From: Thermoplasmata archaeon
GTDB lineage: Archaea > Thermoplasmatota > Thermoplasmata > Thermoplasmatales > Thermoplasmataceae
Direction of reading: 5' to 3'
Length of the DNA stretch: 64,000 nucleotides
Assembly: GCA_021797555.1 (NCBI GenBank)
Contig: JAJZZM010000012.1
Coordinates: 5,775 to 69,774, forward strand
Shown here: positions 30,771-41,879 of the stretch, piece by piece
How the letters are laid out: the number at the start of each line of letters is the position of its first letter
How positions within the stretch are numbered: position 1 is the first letter of the stretch
Notes under the pieces: generated by a model
The model's input: the letters and a program-made list of their open reading frames with translations, nothing else
Database searches by the model: none
What the model was told of the DNA's origin: nothing
Program-made: the position numbers and the translations under genes

Positions 30771-31732
30771 ATAAGTATATTATTGAAACCTCAAGAGAAA
30801 ATATTGATATAGCATATACTGAAATAAATTCCATTATGGAAACTTATAGGGATTTCGATATATTATTTTCAGATGATAATTATATAGTAATATCGGGCAA
30901 TTATAAAGAATTAAAAGGATCTGCATTTATAAATTATATATCCTTAATAATTGATGAAAAGGATGATTATAATAATTTTAATAAAAATATACCTGAAGGC
31001 AAGTTTTTTGTCAGGGTCTCCGGTAGAAGCAAAAAAGAAACAGAATATTTTGAAAATGAAATAGGTAAATTATTAAATGGCTATGGAAGAATATCGTTCA
31101 AAAACCCGGATTTCGTAATAAGGTCTATATATATAGATAAATGGTATTTATGCATATTAAAATATGAAAGGAATAAAAAGGAATTGGAATCCAGAAGAGC
31201 ACCTTTAAGGCCTTTCTTTTCACCTGTATCATTGCATCCAAAATATGCAAAATATTTAATAAATACATCATATACAAAACCAGGTGATATTATATTAGAC
31301 CCGTTCTGCGGTACCGGCGGAATATTAATAGAGGCAGCTTTAATGAAGAGAAAAATTATAGGAAATGATTCCTCATTGAATATGATAATGGGAACCAAAT
31401 TAAATTTAAAATATTTTGATATTAAGGATTATGAAATTTATAACTGTGACATATCAGATTTAGATATAAATAAAAAGGTAAATGCCATTGTAACCGATAT
31501 GCCCTATGGCAGAAGCTCTGGCATAGACAATCATGAAATAAATGAACTTTATAAGGAAGCATTTAAAAAATTTAATGATGTTTTAATAGAAAATGGCAAA
31601 TGCTCAATAATAATTAATGATAAAAATTTTTTAAGATATGCAGATGATTATTTTGATATAATAAAAATAGCACCTGTATACCAGCATAAATCACTTATAA
31701 GGCAGTTTATTATATTAAATAAAATTAATTGA
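30767..31732 (+). CDS. tRNA (guanine10-N2)-dimethyltransferase (Trm-G10/Trm11-like)
   Basis: ILDPFCGTGGILIEA and VTDMPYGRSSG motifs, N-terminal THUMP-like region. Confidence 0.88.
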   Translation: MNKYIIETSRENIDIAYTEINSIMETYRDFDILFSDDNYIVISGNYKELKGSAFINYISLIIDEKDDYNNFNKNIPEGKFFVRVSGRSKKETEYFENEIGKLLNGYGRISFKNPDFVIRSIYIDKWYLCILKYERNKKELESRRAPLRPFFSPVSLHPKYAKYLINTSYTKPGDIILDPFCGTGGILIEAALMKRKIIGNDSSLNMIMGTKLNLKYFDIKDYEIYNCDISDLDINKKVNAIVTDMPYGRSSGIDNHEINELYKEAFKKFNDVLIENGKCSIIINDKNFLRYADDYFDIIKIAPVYQHKSLIRQFIILNKIN

Positions 31733-34700
31733 TTTTTTCTATTTTTATTCCTATTTTTTTATCATCTATATCCCAGTACTTATAATCTTTAGCATTGTCA
31801 TTTATTATTTTATCTGTTAATGTTTCCTTCATTATCATGGATGAAAACTTTTTTATTGCATCCGATAGATCATCACCTGAATCTATGTAAATATTTATTT
31901 TATCTGAATAGCCTAGGTCCAGATCCTTTCTCATAACCTGTATCCTTCTTATTATTTCTCTGGCATAACCTGTTAATTTAAGATTTTCATCTATATCCTT
32001 ATTTATAAATAACTCTATCCTGGATTTTGGATCGGATGAATACGTGTAATTTTCGTATGGCATTTCTGTTATTTCAAGCATGTCCCTTCCGAATTCATTA
32101 TCATCAAATTTTATTTTATCTGTTTTTAAAAGTTCATCGTAAACATTATTTTTGTTTAAATAATCAACGAAATCATTTGTTTTTGATTTTAATACCGGTG
32201 CAACTTTTGAAAATACGGGTTTTATTAGATGTTTTACGGGTTTTTCATTTTCCTTTATGAATTTTATTTTCTGTGAATTAAGTTCAGGGGATATTATATC
32301 CAGTAATTCGCTGCTTAAATTCATATCACTGTAAATTAATATTTCCTTTACTGTCTGCCTTCCCTTAATATTTGATTCCTGTCTTGACCTTCTTGATAAT
32401 TCCATTATCGATATTGCATAATTAAACTGATTTTCCAGGTCCTTATTTATGTAATATTCATCAGCCTTGGGATAACTTTCCATGTGAACAGTTTTCTCGG
32501 ACCCTGATAGTTTTAAATATAAATAATCAGAAAAGAATGGAGCCAGTGGCGCTATTAATTTTATTATATTTATTAATGCATAATATAATGTTTCGTATGC
32601 CCTCTTCTTTTCACTGTTTAAATCACCTTCCCAGAATCTCTTTCTTGACAACCTTAAATAATAATTTGAAAAGTCATTGATTAAATCCATTATAGACCTT
32701 AAGGCTATATGTATGTTATAATTATCCATATTATTTTTTACATCCAGTATTGTTGAATTTAATCTTGATAATAACCATTTATCCAGCAAATTTTCAGACC
32801 TTTCAAGGTTTTCATAGATAAAATTATCAAGATTCGCATTGGAAACAAAGAATGAATATATATTAGATAGTGTGTTAAAAACCTTTCTTGTTGTATCGTT
32901 TATTAGCTTTTTATCTATTGATTTAGAATTCCATGGCGCACCTGAGAAGAAGAATAACCTTGCTGCATCAGCACCATATTCATTTATAAAATCCTTTGCG
33001 GTTACAAAATTTCCCTTGCTTTTACTCATTTTCTGCCCGTGTTCATCTAATATAAAACTAATTGACATTACATTTTTATATGCATTCCTTTTAAACAGTA
33101 ATGATGATATTACGTGCAAAGTATAGAACCACCCTCTTGTCTGATCTATTGCCTCAGAAATAAAATCTACGGGTATATTTTCTGTATTAAAATCTTTATT
33201 AAATGGATAATGCATTGCTGCATATGTTGCACTGCCGGAATCAAACCATGTATCTATAACATAAGGTTCCCTTGCCATTTCTCCCTTGCATTCTGGGCAT
33301 TTTAATTTAACACTGTCAATAAACGGCCTATGTAAATCTTCAGGTACATTGCCACCATATTTTATTAAATCATCTTTACTGCCTATGGCAATATAATGAT
33401 TGTTTTCGCATTTCCAGATTGGTAAAGGAGTTCCCCAGTAACGGTCACGGCTTAATGCCCAGTCCTTTGCTTCCGATAGGAAATTGCCGAATCTACCATT
33501 CTTTAAATAATCTGGATACCAGTTTATTTTTTCATTGTTTTCTTCAAGCAATTTTCTTATCTCCGATACCATGATAAACCATGCATCCAGAGGATAGTAT
33601 AATAACCTTGTACCGCAGCGGTAACAGAATGGATATGTATGTTTTATTTTCTGGCTTTTGAATAATAATTTATTTTCCTTCAGATATCCTATAATTTCAC
33701 TATTTGCATCTACTACGAATTTACCCTTCCATGGTACCTCGTCATTAAATTTTCCATCAAGACCTACAGGATTTAATACCTGCACCTTTAAAGCTTTCCC
33801 TATTTCGAAATCGTCTGCACCGAATGCAGGTGCCGCATGAACTATACCTGTACCATCATCCTGGGTTACAAAACTGCCGGCAACAACCTTCATTGTATTT
33901 TCAGGCGCTTTCAGAAAGGGCATTAACTGTTCATATTCTATTCCTTCAAGGTCTTTTCCCGTAAATTTTGCTATCAGTTTATAATCATCAAATAATTTAT
34001 CAACAACAGAGGATAATAAATAATACTCATTGCCATTATTCTCTATTAATGAGTATTCGAATTCCGGATTTACAACTAAAAATTCATTTGATTGTAGTGT
34101 CCATGGTGTTGTTGTCCATGCTATAAAATATCTGTTTTTATGTCCTTTTACAGAAAATTTGACGTATACTGATGGATCATCAACATTTTTATAACCCTGT
34201 GCAACTTCATGTGAACTTAAGGATGTACCGCATCTCGGGCAGTATGGAACAATTTTATAATTCTTAACCAGCATATTCCCGTCAAATAATGTTTTTAATG
34301 CATGCCACTCACTTTCCATGTAATCATTTCTCAATGTTACATATGAATTTTCTTCATCGATCCAGTATCCTATTAAATTATCGATTTCATTCCATTCATC
34401 TATATATCTAAAAACACTATCCCTGCAGTATTCATTGAATTTTTCTATGCCAAAATTTTCTATATCCTTTTTGCTGTTAAAGCCAAAATGCTTTTCAGCC
34501 TCAAGTTCAACTGGAAGACCGTGGCAATCCCAGCCACCTGTTCTTCTAAGTATATCATAGCCCATCATGTATTTATATCTCATTACAGTATCTTTTACTG
34601 TCCTTGTCATTAAATGGCCTACATGTGGCCTGCCATTTGCTGTTGGTGGTCCTTCAAGAAATGTAAAATTTTTATTTCCTCTTCTGCTTTTAATAATAAT

Positions 34701-34799
34701 ATCCTGAATATTGTTTTTCTTCCAGTAATTGAGTATCTCCTTATCCATATCAACTATCGACTTATTTACATCTATATTTTCATAAAGTCCCTGATTCAT
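31725..34799 (-). CDS. ileS: Isoleucyl-tRNA synthetase
   Basis: GPPTANGRPHVGHL (HIGH) and KMSKSKGN (KMSKS) motifs, full length. Confidence 0.97.
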   Translation of the reverse strand: MNQGLYENIDVNKSIVDMDKEILNYWKKNNIQDIIIKSRRGNKNFTFLEGPPTANGRPHVGHLMTRTVKDTVMRYKYMMGYDILRRTGGWDCHGLPVELEAEKHFGFNSKKDIENFGIEKFNEYCRDSVFRYIDEWNEIDNLIGYWIDEENSYVTLRNDYMESEWHALKTLFDGNMLVKNYKIVPYCPRCGTSLSSHEVAQGYKNVDDPSVYVKFSVKGHKNRYFIAWTTTPWTLQSNEFLVVNPEFEYSLIENNGNEYYLLSSVVDKLFDDYKLIAKFTGKDLEGIEYEQLMPFLKAPENTMKVVAGSFVTQDDGTGIVHAAPAFGADDFEIGKALKVQVLNPVGLDGKFNDEVPWKGKFVVDANSEIIGYLKENKLLFKSQKIKHTYPFCYRCGTRLLYYPLDAWFIMVSEIRKLLEENNEKINWYPDYLKNGRFGNFLSEAKDWALSRDRYWGTPLPIWKCENNHYIAIGSKDDLIKYGGNVPEDLHRPFIDSVKLKCPECKGEMAREPYVIDTWFDSGSATYAAMHYPFNKDFNTENIPVDFISEAIDQTRGWFYTLHVISSLLFKRNAYKNVMSISFILDEHGQKMSKSKGNFVTAKDFINEYGADAARLFFFSGAPWNSKSIDKKLINDTTRKVFNTLSNIYSFFVSNANLDNFIYENLERSENLLDKWLLSRLNSTILDVKNNMDNYNIHIALRSIMDLINDFSNYYLRLSRKRFWEGDLNSEKKRAYETLYYALINIIKLIAPLAPFFSDYLYLKLSGSEKTVHMESYPKADEYYINKDLENQFNYAISIMELSRRSRQESNIKGRQTVKEILIYSDMNLSSELLDIISPELNSQKIKFIKENEKPVKHLIKPVFSKVAPVLKSKTNDFVDYLNKNNVYDELLKTDKIKFDDNEFGRDMLEITEMPYENYTYSSDPKSRIELFINKDIDENLKLTGYAREIIRRIQVMRKDLDLGYSDKINIYIDSGDDLSDAIKKFSSMIMKETLTDKIINDNAKDYKYWDIDDKKIGIKIEKIN

Positions 34800-35352
34800 T
34801 TAATACTTCAGTAATAAAATGTATATATTATTTTTTATTATATATTTTATATTATGATATTAGGGCATCCCGCATTTTAACAAGTGATGATTTTCATTGT
34901 TTTTCCTGTACCATCTTCAAGTTTCATATTTTATATTACAGTGAGATTGTATGCAATGGCCTTGAAACCGATCGCATTGTCATAATACCTGTTATGAATA
35001 TGCCGTATATTCTCTTAATTCATTATCTCTTCAAATACGGGTATGCATAATTGTATATGCCATTATTATTCACAGTATTTTTTCTCCATTATAAATTATA
35101 AATACTGTAAATATAAATAGAACAAGAACTATGAAGTATAAAGACCTGATAAGATTTATCCTGCTAATAATTAAAACATTATGTTGTATGATATTTTTAT
35201 ATTGAATTTATTGATATTATTTTTATAAAATGGAACTTATAATAACTAAACATAATTGACAATATTATAAAAATTCTGTGGTTTATAAATTTTAATATCC
35301 AGATAAATAAGCATTATAATATTCTAACTTATTTTCTGGCATATTTTCAGGT

Positions 35353-35577
35353 TTACTCATCTTCATTATCTGAATTTTCCTGCTTTGTTTCTTTTTCATT
35401 ATGTTTGTTTTGCATTTTTGTTTCTTTTTCATCGTTTGAATTCTGCTGCTTTGTTTCTTTTTCATTATTTGAATTCTGTAACTTTTCTTCTTTTTCATCG
35501 TTTTTATTTTTATCTTTTTCATTCATTTCTGTGTAGCTCATTTTTTCATCTCTAACTACTCTATGTAGTATGTACAT
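35353..35577 (-). CDS. Low-complexity repeat ORF (doubtful as a gene)
   Basis: 11-aa repeat (N/D)EKETKxQN(S/K)(N/H). Confidence 0.25.
   Translation of the reverse strand: MYILHRVVRDEKMSYTEMNEKDKNKNDEKEEKLQNSNNEKETKQQNSNDEKETKMQNKHNEKETKQENSDNEDE
35365..35496. repeat. Four tandem 33-bp units
   Basis: Units each end in TTTCTTTTTC or CTTCTTTTTC and begin ATTAT/ATCG; exact 33-bp spacing read from sequence. Confidence 0.85.
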
Positions 35578-35978
35578 ATTAATACCGTCGAAGTAATCAT
35601 ACGGCAGATGTTATATATTTCTATGTTAATAGCTATATATTATAGTTTTAAATTTATTTGATCTTGGGGAAATTTTAAAAAGATAAAATTAACCAGTATA
35701 ACATAGAAAATAAGTGTAATTAATACCTTTCCTTAAAATTATTCTGGCAACCTATTACCATTTAACCCATGACATATGATAATTATTATTGGAATATACT
35801 ATATAGCCATGCCTTATTATGCCCATTAATTCCATTATCGTGTTTGCAATAATATATGTTACCATATAAGGGAATATTGCAATCCTCAAATATAATCCAT
35901 TATTCATTTTAAATCATTTCATGCCATTTACTGTTCTGGCTTCATAATAAACATTAATAAAAATTAGAAAATTAAATA

Positions 35979-36320
35979 TTACCTATATTTACTATAATTA
36001 TATAATAGGTCTATTAGATTTTTTTCCATACTATCATTTATTGTTCCATCATTTTTTTTACCGATAATATAATCTTTCGCATCTTTTATGCCTTTTTTAG
36101 ATGCAATGGAGTATATGCCGCCCCTTAAAGCCCCTCTCAAACTATCTGGGATGTCTTTAAGTATTGTGCCTAGCATATAATTAAATTCTTCTTCCCTTCG
36201 CATATCTAATTTTTTAATGCTTTTTTCACCATTATTAACCCTATAATTCTTATTTGTTCTTTTTCCATTTTTACCATATTTATTTCTATTGTACTTTCCC
36301 ATCTGTTGTTTATAGGTCAA
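35979..36320 (-). CDS. Hypothetical protein
   Basis: 113-aa ORF with basic N-terminus; no family recognised. Confidence 0.4.
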   Translation of the reverse strand: MTYKQQMGKYNRNKYGKNGKRTNKNYRVNNGEKSIKKLDMRREEEFNYMLGTILKDIPDSLRGALRGGIYSIASKKGIKDAKDYIIGKKNDGTINDSMEKNLIDLLYNYSKYR

Positions 36321-36763
36321 ATGAATATATAATACTTTTTAATTTTAGGTTTATAATGCATGGAAATTGGGTGATAGAATTAATTCTAGAAGCCTGGAAA
36401 CCATATATGTGTTTTGATGATTGCCAGCTATTAAACAGATAGTTAAATCATTTATTTTTATTTTTTTTTAGATGTCTAAAAAAGATTTATGTATGGAGCC
36501 TAAATGTTATTTAGACAATATATAGGTAATCATCAAAAACCCAAATAAGGAAAATGAAACAGTTTTTAATAATATAAACTATTCTGGAATAATGGTATTT
36601 ATATCACAGCTGCCCTTAATATAAACATTAACAGAGAATACCCTATCCCCATAAATAATAGTTATGTTTTTATTCCATGATTAAATAATAAATTATTAAC
36701 AGAATTTACATTATTGTAAAAATGTTATATATAAGTAAAAAATATAGTTAAAAGGTGTAAATT

Positions 36764-37045
36764 ATGAAAATGCCAAAACAGATAAAAACTTACTGTCCAT
36801 ATTGTAAAAAGCATACTCTTCATGATGTGGAAAGAGTGCGTAAAAGGAAAGCCAGTGAATTAAAAGCTGGTCAGAGAAGGTTCAGGAGGGTAACTTCAGG
36901 TTACGGTGGTTTTCCGAGACCCAGATATGAAGGCAGAGAGAAACCTACAAAGAGAGTTGCATTAAGGTTAAAATGTACCGTATGCAAGAAGTCAATTACT
37001 CCACCGACACAGAGAGCTAAGAAATTTGAAATAATAGAGGCGTGA
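36764..37045 (+). CDS. rpl44e: Ribosomal protein L44e (eL42)
   Basis: [34 protein letters not shown]...CTVCKKS. Confidence 0.96.
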   Translation: MKMPKQIKTYCPYCKKHTLHDVERVRKRKASELKAGQRRFRRVTSGYGGFPRPRYEGREKPTKRVALRLKCTVCKKSITPPTQRAKKFEIIEA

Positions 37046-37248
37046 AAATGGAAGAAGAATTCAAAAAATTAAGGAATGTTGGAAATAATTTTCTTAAAAT
37101 AAAATGTAAAAACTGCGGCAATGAACAGATAATATACTCTAAAATTTCATCGACTGTTACATGCAGTATCTGCGGGTCAGTAATTGCTAAACCCACAGGG
37201 GCAACACTTGCAACATCAGGTGAACTGATAGAAAAGGTCAAATTGTAA
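37042..37248 (+). CDS. rps27e: Ribosomal protein S27e
   Basis: [38 protein letters not shown]. Confidence 0.96.
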   Translation: MKMEEEFKKLRNVGNNFLKIKCKNCGNEQIIYSKISSTVTCSICGSVIAKPTGATLATSGELIEKVKL

Positions 37249-37249
37249 G

Positions 37250-38017
37250 GTGTATATGTATAAGGAAGTGCCGGAAGTAGGTGATTTAGTAGTTGTAACT
37301 GTAAAAGAAGTTCAGAACTTCGGTGCTATAGTTGAATTAGATGAATATCCTGGTTATTCCGGATTCATACATATAGCTGAGGTTGCAACTGGCTGGATAA
37401 GGCATATAAGAGATTTTGTCAGGCCTAATCAGAGAACAGTATGCAAAGTATTGAATGTTGATGCAAATAGAAGGCATGTTGATTTATCATTAAAAAGGGT
37501 AAATGACCACCAGAAAAGAGAAAAAATAGAAGAATGGAAAAATGACCAGAAAGCATATAAACTATTTCAAATGATTATGTCTGAGGCAAAAATAAACGAT
37601 AAAAATAAAATTATGGAAGTAGAAGATTATTTAGTTACAGAATATGGAAGTTTATACAACGCTTTATATGATGCTGCTGCGGATAAAGATTTTATGGCGG
37701 ATATTAAGGAACCGTGGAGGGATGCATTTATTAAAATCGCAGGTGATAATATATCAATACCACTTATAAAAATAGGCGGTGTTATAGAAATGTACTCGAT
37801 TGCACCTAATGGCATAGAACTAATAAAAGATGTATTAACAGAAGTTGATAATAAAAATATAAATGTATCATATATGGGGGCACCAAAATATAGAATTACA
37901 ATACTAGATGAAGATTATAAATCAGCAGAAGAAAAATTAAAGAAAAATCTTGAATTTATGGAAGATAAATGTAAAGAATATGATATTGAATATAGCTTTT
38001 CAAGGGATGACCAATGA
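37250..38017 (+). CDS. eif2a: Translation initiation factor aIF2 subunit alpha
   Basis: S1 domain VTVKEVQNFGAIVELDEYPGYSGFIHIAEVATGWIRHIRDFVRPNQ. Confidence 0.96.
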   Translation: MYMYKEVPEVGDLVVVTVKEVQNFGAIVELDEYPGYSGFIHIAEVATGWIRHIRDFVRPNQRTVCKVLNVDANRRHVDLSLKRVNDHQKREKIEEWKNDQKAYKLFQMIMSEAKINDKNKIMEVEDYLVTEYGSLYNALYDAAADKDFMADIKEPWRDAFIKIAGDNISIPLIKIGGVIEMYSIAPNGIELIKDVLTEVDNKNINVSYMGAPKYRITILDEDYKSAEEKLKKNLEFMEDKCKEYDIEYSFSRDDQ

Positions 38018-38193
38018 GAACTTTAATAAGGAAATGCAATTACTGCAAAATTTATACCATGGATGAAATATGCCCTAAGTGCGGGAATAAAACTGTAATG
38101 GCAATACCCATGAGATATTCTCCAGCAGATAAATTCCAGAAATATAGATTAAGGTTAATAAAAGATGATGAAAATGGAAAAAATAATTATTAA
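38014..38193 (+). CDS. nop10: H/ACA RNP protein Nop10 (missing from the supplied ORF track)
   Basis: 59 aa MRTLIRKCNYCKIYTMDEICPKCGNKTVMAIPMRYSPADKFQKYRLRLIKDDENGKNNY; two CxxC; canonical position after aIF2-alpha. Confidence 0.92.
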   Translation: MRTLIRKCNYCKIYTMDEICPKCGNKTVMAIPMRYSPADKFQKYRLRLIKDDENGKNNY

Positions 38194-38926
38194 AAATTAT
38201 GAAGAACCAGAGCTTAAGGACCCTATATTCATAGGAGGGCTGCCGGGAATAGGCAACGTTGGCAAAATAACTGCAGATTATTTTATAGACAAATTAAAAA
38301 TGAAGAAGATGGCGGACATATATTCCGAATATTTGCCGCCACAGGTTTTTATAAATAATAGTATAATACATCTTGTAAGAGATTCGTTATATTATATGAA
38401 AACAAATAAAAAAAATGATTTAATATTTTTATCAGGAGATTTTCAGGGAACAACGCAGGAAGGACAGTATGAACTGTCATATAAAACACTTGAATTGCTA
38501 AAAAAATATAATATTTCCAGAATTTATACATTGGGTGGTTACAGTATAGGCAAAATTGCTGAAAAACCTAAAGTTTTAGGGGCTGTCAGTGATAAAAAAA
38601 TTATACAAACGCTTGAAAAAGCCGGTGTTACATTTCCTAATGGTGAGCCGAGCGGAGGTATAGTTGGATCTGCAGGTTTACTTCTCGGCATGGGCAAGGA
38701 GTTATTCAACATAGATGGCGCATGCCTTATGGGTGAAACATCTGGTTACTTTGCAGATCCCAAAGGTGCCAGAGAGATAATAAACATATTAATAAAAATA
38801 CTTAAAATCAAAATTGATTTAAAGGACATAGATGAAAAAACAAAGCAATTAGAAGAAATAACAGAAAAAATGAAAGAGGAAACAAAAAATAAATCATCAA
38901 AGGAAGACCTGAATTATTTTGGATAA
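38165..38926 (+). CDS. PAC2-family proteasome assembly chaperone-like protein
   Basis: GGLPGIGNVGKITADYFI...GETSGYFADPKGAREI; follows nop10. Confidence 0.9.
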   Translation: MMKMEKIIIKNYEEPELKDPIFIGGLPGIGNVGKITADYFIDKLKMKKMADIYSEYLPPQVFINNSIIHLVRDSLYYMKTNKKNDLIFLSGDFQGTTQEGQYELSYKTLELLKKYNISRIYTLGGYSIGKIAEKPKVLGAVSDKKIIQTLEKAGVTFPNGEPSGGIVGSAGLLLGMGKELFNIDGACLMGETSGYFADPKGAREIINILIKILKIKIDLKDIDEKTKQLEEITEKMKEETKNKSSKEDLNYFG

Positions 38927-38984
38927 TTTTTATTTTAATATATTATAATTTAAATTTTTTTATATCTGTAAATTATTATGAACT

Positions 38985-39596
38985 ATGAAAGCGAAAGTTA
39001 TAAAAAAATCTAATTTAAAGAAAATCAAGAAGGATTTTGATAATTTCCCAGACAATAAGAAAATTATTTTTTCTGCAGTAATAAAATTATTTGAAATATT
39101 TGATGATAAAATAATACTTATAAAGATTTACGAGGGCAATGACATAGATTTAAAAATAAAATTGAATAGTAATGAATATAAATATGTAAAAATACTGCAT
39201 TCTGTTGATGATAAATTTGGAATAATGAATTTAAATATGCATGAAAGGAAAATCGGTAAAAATAATTTATATAATATGATAAACAACGATATAAATTATG
39301 AGAATAAACTATCTAAGGAAACAAGAAATGAAATATTGAGATATATAGATTTCAACAGAAATAGAAAAAAATTGCTGTACATATTAATTGACAATAATAA
39401 TTACTATATTATGAAAGAACAGACAATAAAGGGTATAATATTAAAAGATGTTGAGTATATGTATAAAAAAGATTCTTCATATAAAATTTATAATGGGAAT
39501 ATACCTGTAAATTTTATCAACGATTACTGGAATTCCTACTTAAAGGCAAAGAAAAAATCAGAACTTGATGTGTGGAAACTTGTAATGAAGGGCTGA
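38985..39596 (+). CDS. Hypothetical protein
   Basis: 203-aa ORF, no family recognised. Confidence 0.5.
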   Translation: MKAKVIKKSNLKKIKKDFDNFPDNKKIIFSAVIKLFEIFDDKIILIKIYEGNDIDLKIKLNSNEYKYVKILHSVDDKFGIMNLNMHERKIGKNNLYNMINNDINYENKLSKETRNEILRYIDFNRNRKKLLYILIDNNNYYIMKEQTIKGIILKDVEYMYKKDSSYKIYNGNIPVNFINDYWNSYLKAKKKSELDVWKLVMKG

Positions 39597-39719
39597 TGCC
39601 AATAAACAAAATAATTATATAGTTAAATATTCCAATAACTTTTTATACTTCTAATATTGTATGTTATTATTTTTTTTAATATAACTGAATTTTTAAATTT
39701 GGTCGTGTACAATTTTGAA

Positions 39720-41138
39720 TGCTATAAGAGATTAACCTATATCCTAGAAATGATACTGGATAGCCGGTATAGATATGGGGAGGGGGAGTATATTTACACT
39801 ATGGATTGTGATCCATTTAATTTTGAATCTCCCCTGATCATGATTGCTGATAGGCATTCTCTTTCCAGGAGGGAAAGTAATAGGTGTCTGCACAGATGAT
39901 CATTTCTCCCTTATGGATATGGCAGGAGCAGATATAAAATGATGTACGCAGGAATTGATACGCACTTGAAAGTGCACAGCATTGAAATACAGAACAGCAC
40001 AGGAAAGGCAATGTGGAGGGGCAATATTAAAAATGACATGGAGGGCTTTAATTTTTTAAAGGATAAGTTGAGGGCAGTGGAAAGTAGCAATAATGATACC
40101 ATTGAAGCAATATTCATGAATCCAACTGGAAATTACCATATGCCGGTAAAGTACTTTTTAGAGAGAATTGGCTACAGGGTGATATTAGTAGATTCTAGAA
40201 TATCTGAACATATAAGGATAACAAGCAATCTGGGAAAGGAGAAATCAGATGCGGCCGATGCATCAGTGCTTGCATCAACTGCAAGGGTTAAACCCGATAT
40301 AATGGAATCCAATGGCCATGAAAGGGATAATTTATCAGGCATTACAAGACTTTTAACAATTGTTAAAAGCAATATGTCAAGGATAATCAATCAGGTTAAA
40401 TCAGACATTGCCGCAGTATTCCCTGAATATCCATTATATAACCCTATAGATTCAAAAACATCACTGGCACTTCTGGAGAAATACCCCACTGCTGAATTAC
40501 TAAGGGATGCCAAAATAGAAGAAGTGTTTGACCTTATCAGCATTGCAAGCAGGAAACACTATAAAATAGAGGATGCAATCAATTTTATCCAGATAGCAAA
40601 AAGCAGCATAGGAATTGATGATAGTGATGGTATATATGCATACAGAATACGAATGAATGTTAAAAGGTTGAAAGAAGAGAAAGGCAATTTAAATGAAATA
40701 GAAAATTATATTATTAAAAGATCCGAAAACAGCAGTGATATTAAAAATATAGCTGGTATTAAGGGAATAGGTGTTATTGCATCTACTGTTATTGTATCTG
40801 AAATAGGCGATATAAAACAGTTCGACAGCAAGGAGAAGCTCCAGGCATACGGGGGCAAGGCACCGAATATTAAGGGGTCGGGCGGCAAGATTCATGCAGC
40901 AGGTGTCACAAAGATAAGGAATCCATATCTTTCCAGTGCCGTGTATGAATGTGCAATAACACTGGTTATGCATAAAAATCCTGAATTCCTGGAGTTATTC
41001 AACAGAGAGACAGGGAAAGGGAAAAAGAATGTGCAGGCATATATTGTTGTTGGCAAGAGATTTCTTTCACATATTTATTCAATTATGAAGAATAATAAGC
41101 CTTACAAGAGCAAATTATCAGGTGATAATATAATGTAA
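39720..41138 (+). mobile_element. IS110-family insertion element (approximate bounds; transposase plus left non-coding end)
   Basis: IS110-type transposase preceded by about 220 nt of hairpin-rich non-coding sequence. Confidence 0.65.
39939..41138 (+). CDS. IS110/IS1111 family transposase
   Basis: N-terminal DEDD region (YAGIDTHLK, SDAADASVLA) and C-terminal KGIGVIASTVIVSEIGDIKQFDSKEKLQAYGGKAP. Confidence 0.93.
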   Translation: MMYAGIDTHLKVHSIEIQNSTGKAMWRGNIKNDMEGFNFLKDKLRAVESSNNDTIEAIFMNPTGNYHMPVKYFLERIGYRVILVDSRISEHIRITSNLGKEKSDAADASVLASTARVKPDIMESNGHERDNLSGITRLLTIVKSNMSRIINQVKSDIAAVFPEYPLYNPIDSKTSLALLEKYPTAELLRDAKIEEVFDLISIASRKHYKIEDAINFIQIAKSSIGIDDSDGIYAYRIRMNVKRLKEEKGNLNEIENYIIKRSENSSDIKNIAGIKGIGVIASTVIVSEIGDIKQFDSKEKLQAYGGKAPNIKGSGGKIHAAGVTKIRNPYLSSAVYECAITLVMHKNPEFLELFNRETGKGKKNVQAYIVVGKRFLSHIYSIMKNNKPYKSKLSGDNIM

Positions 41139-41247
41139 AGACACGAAACATCTTATAGGTGTGTAAATATAAACCCCCTGTTAATAATGAAATGATCATT
41201 AAATAACAGGGAGAAATACCTCTTTTGAAGTCAGGAGGTAATAAAAT

Positions 41248-41600
41248 ATGGAATATAACAATATAAACATATCGGATATAGAGGATATAATAGCACAGAC
41301 AGTTAAAGAGCAGATTGAAAAGTTAATGAAGATAGAACAGGATCAGTATTTGGAAGAGAACACAGGTATAAAGAACGGCCATTACAAAAGGAATTTAAGG
41401 ACAAAGTACGGTGAATTGAAGGAATTAAAGGTACCGAGAAACAGGGATAATAAATTCCACAGTGCTATAATATAATAAAACAATAGAATTGGAAGAATTA
41501 ATAACATCATTATACTCCAATGGTGTATCCACAAGTAAGATATCTAAAATATTAAATGGTTATGGTCATTTTATGTTAAACAAAGTTAAAGAGATATAAA
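41248..41600 (+). pseudogene. IS256-family transposase, N-terminal fragment
   Basis: QDQYLEENTGIKNGHYKRNLRTKYGELKELKVPRNRDNKF then LEELITSLYSNGVSTSKISKILN in another frame. Confidence 0.75.
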
Positions 41601-41879
41601 TAATGCATATAAAATATAAATATGGAGAATTATTGCATTTAATCCAGTATTTATTTAAGGCTCTTTTAAATTAAATATTCAATTTAATATAAAATTTAAA
41701 AATTTATTCTCTAAATATTTTTTATCCCTTAAACCTAAATTTCTGTAAAGATAAGGATCATATAAAAATATGGCAAATTATACACACCATGAAAGTCTTA
41801 AAATACAGCTTTTAATTTATATAATAATTATAATAGAATGTGGATATATATCCTTTTAATCCTGTTTAATGATCACTAT

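Noticed and set aside
34860-35060. Possible transposase remnant on minus strand (YDNAIGFKAIAYNLTV)
   Set aside because: Too short and ambiguous to assign without a search.
35292-35522. 76-aa Lys-rich minus-strand ORF
   Set aside because: Alternative frame of the 33-bp tandem repeat; unlikely to be a real gene.
36440-36720. Possible decayed gene upstream of L44e
   Set aside because: Only short fragments in mixed frames; no recognisable motif.
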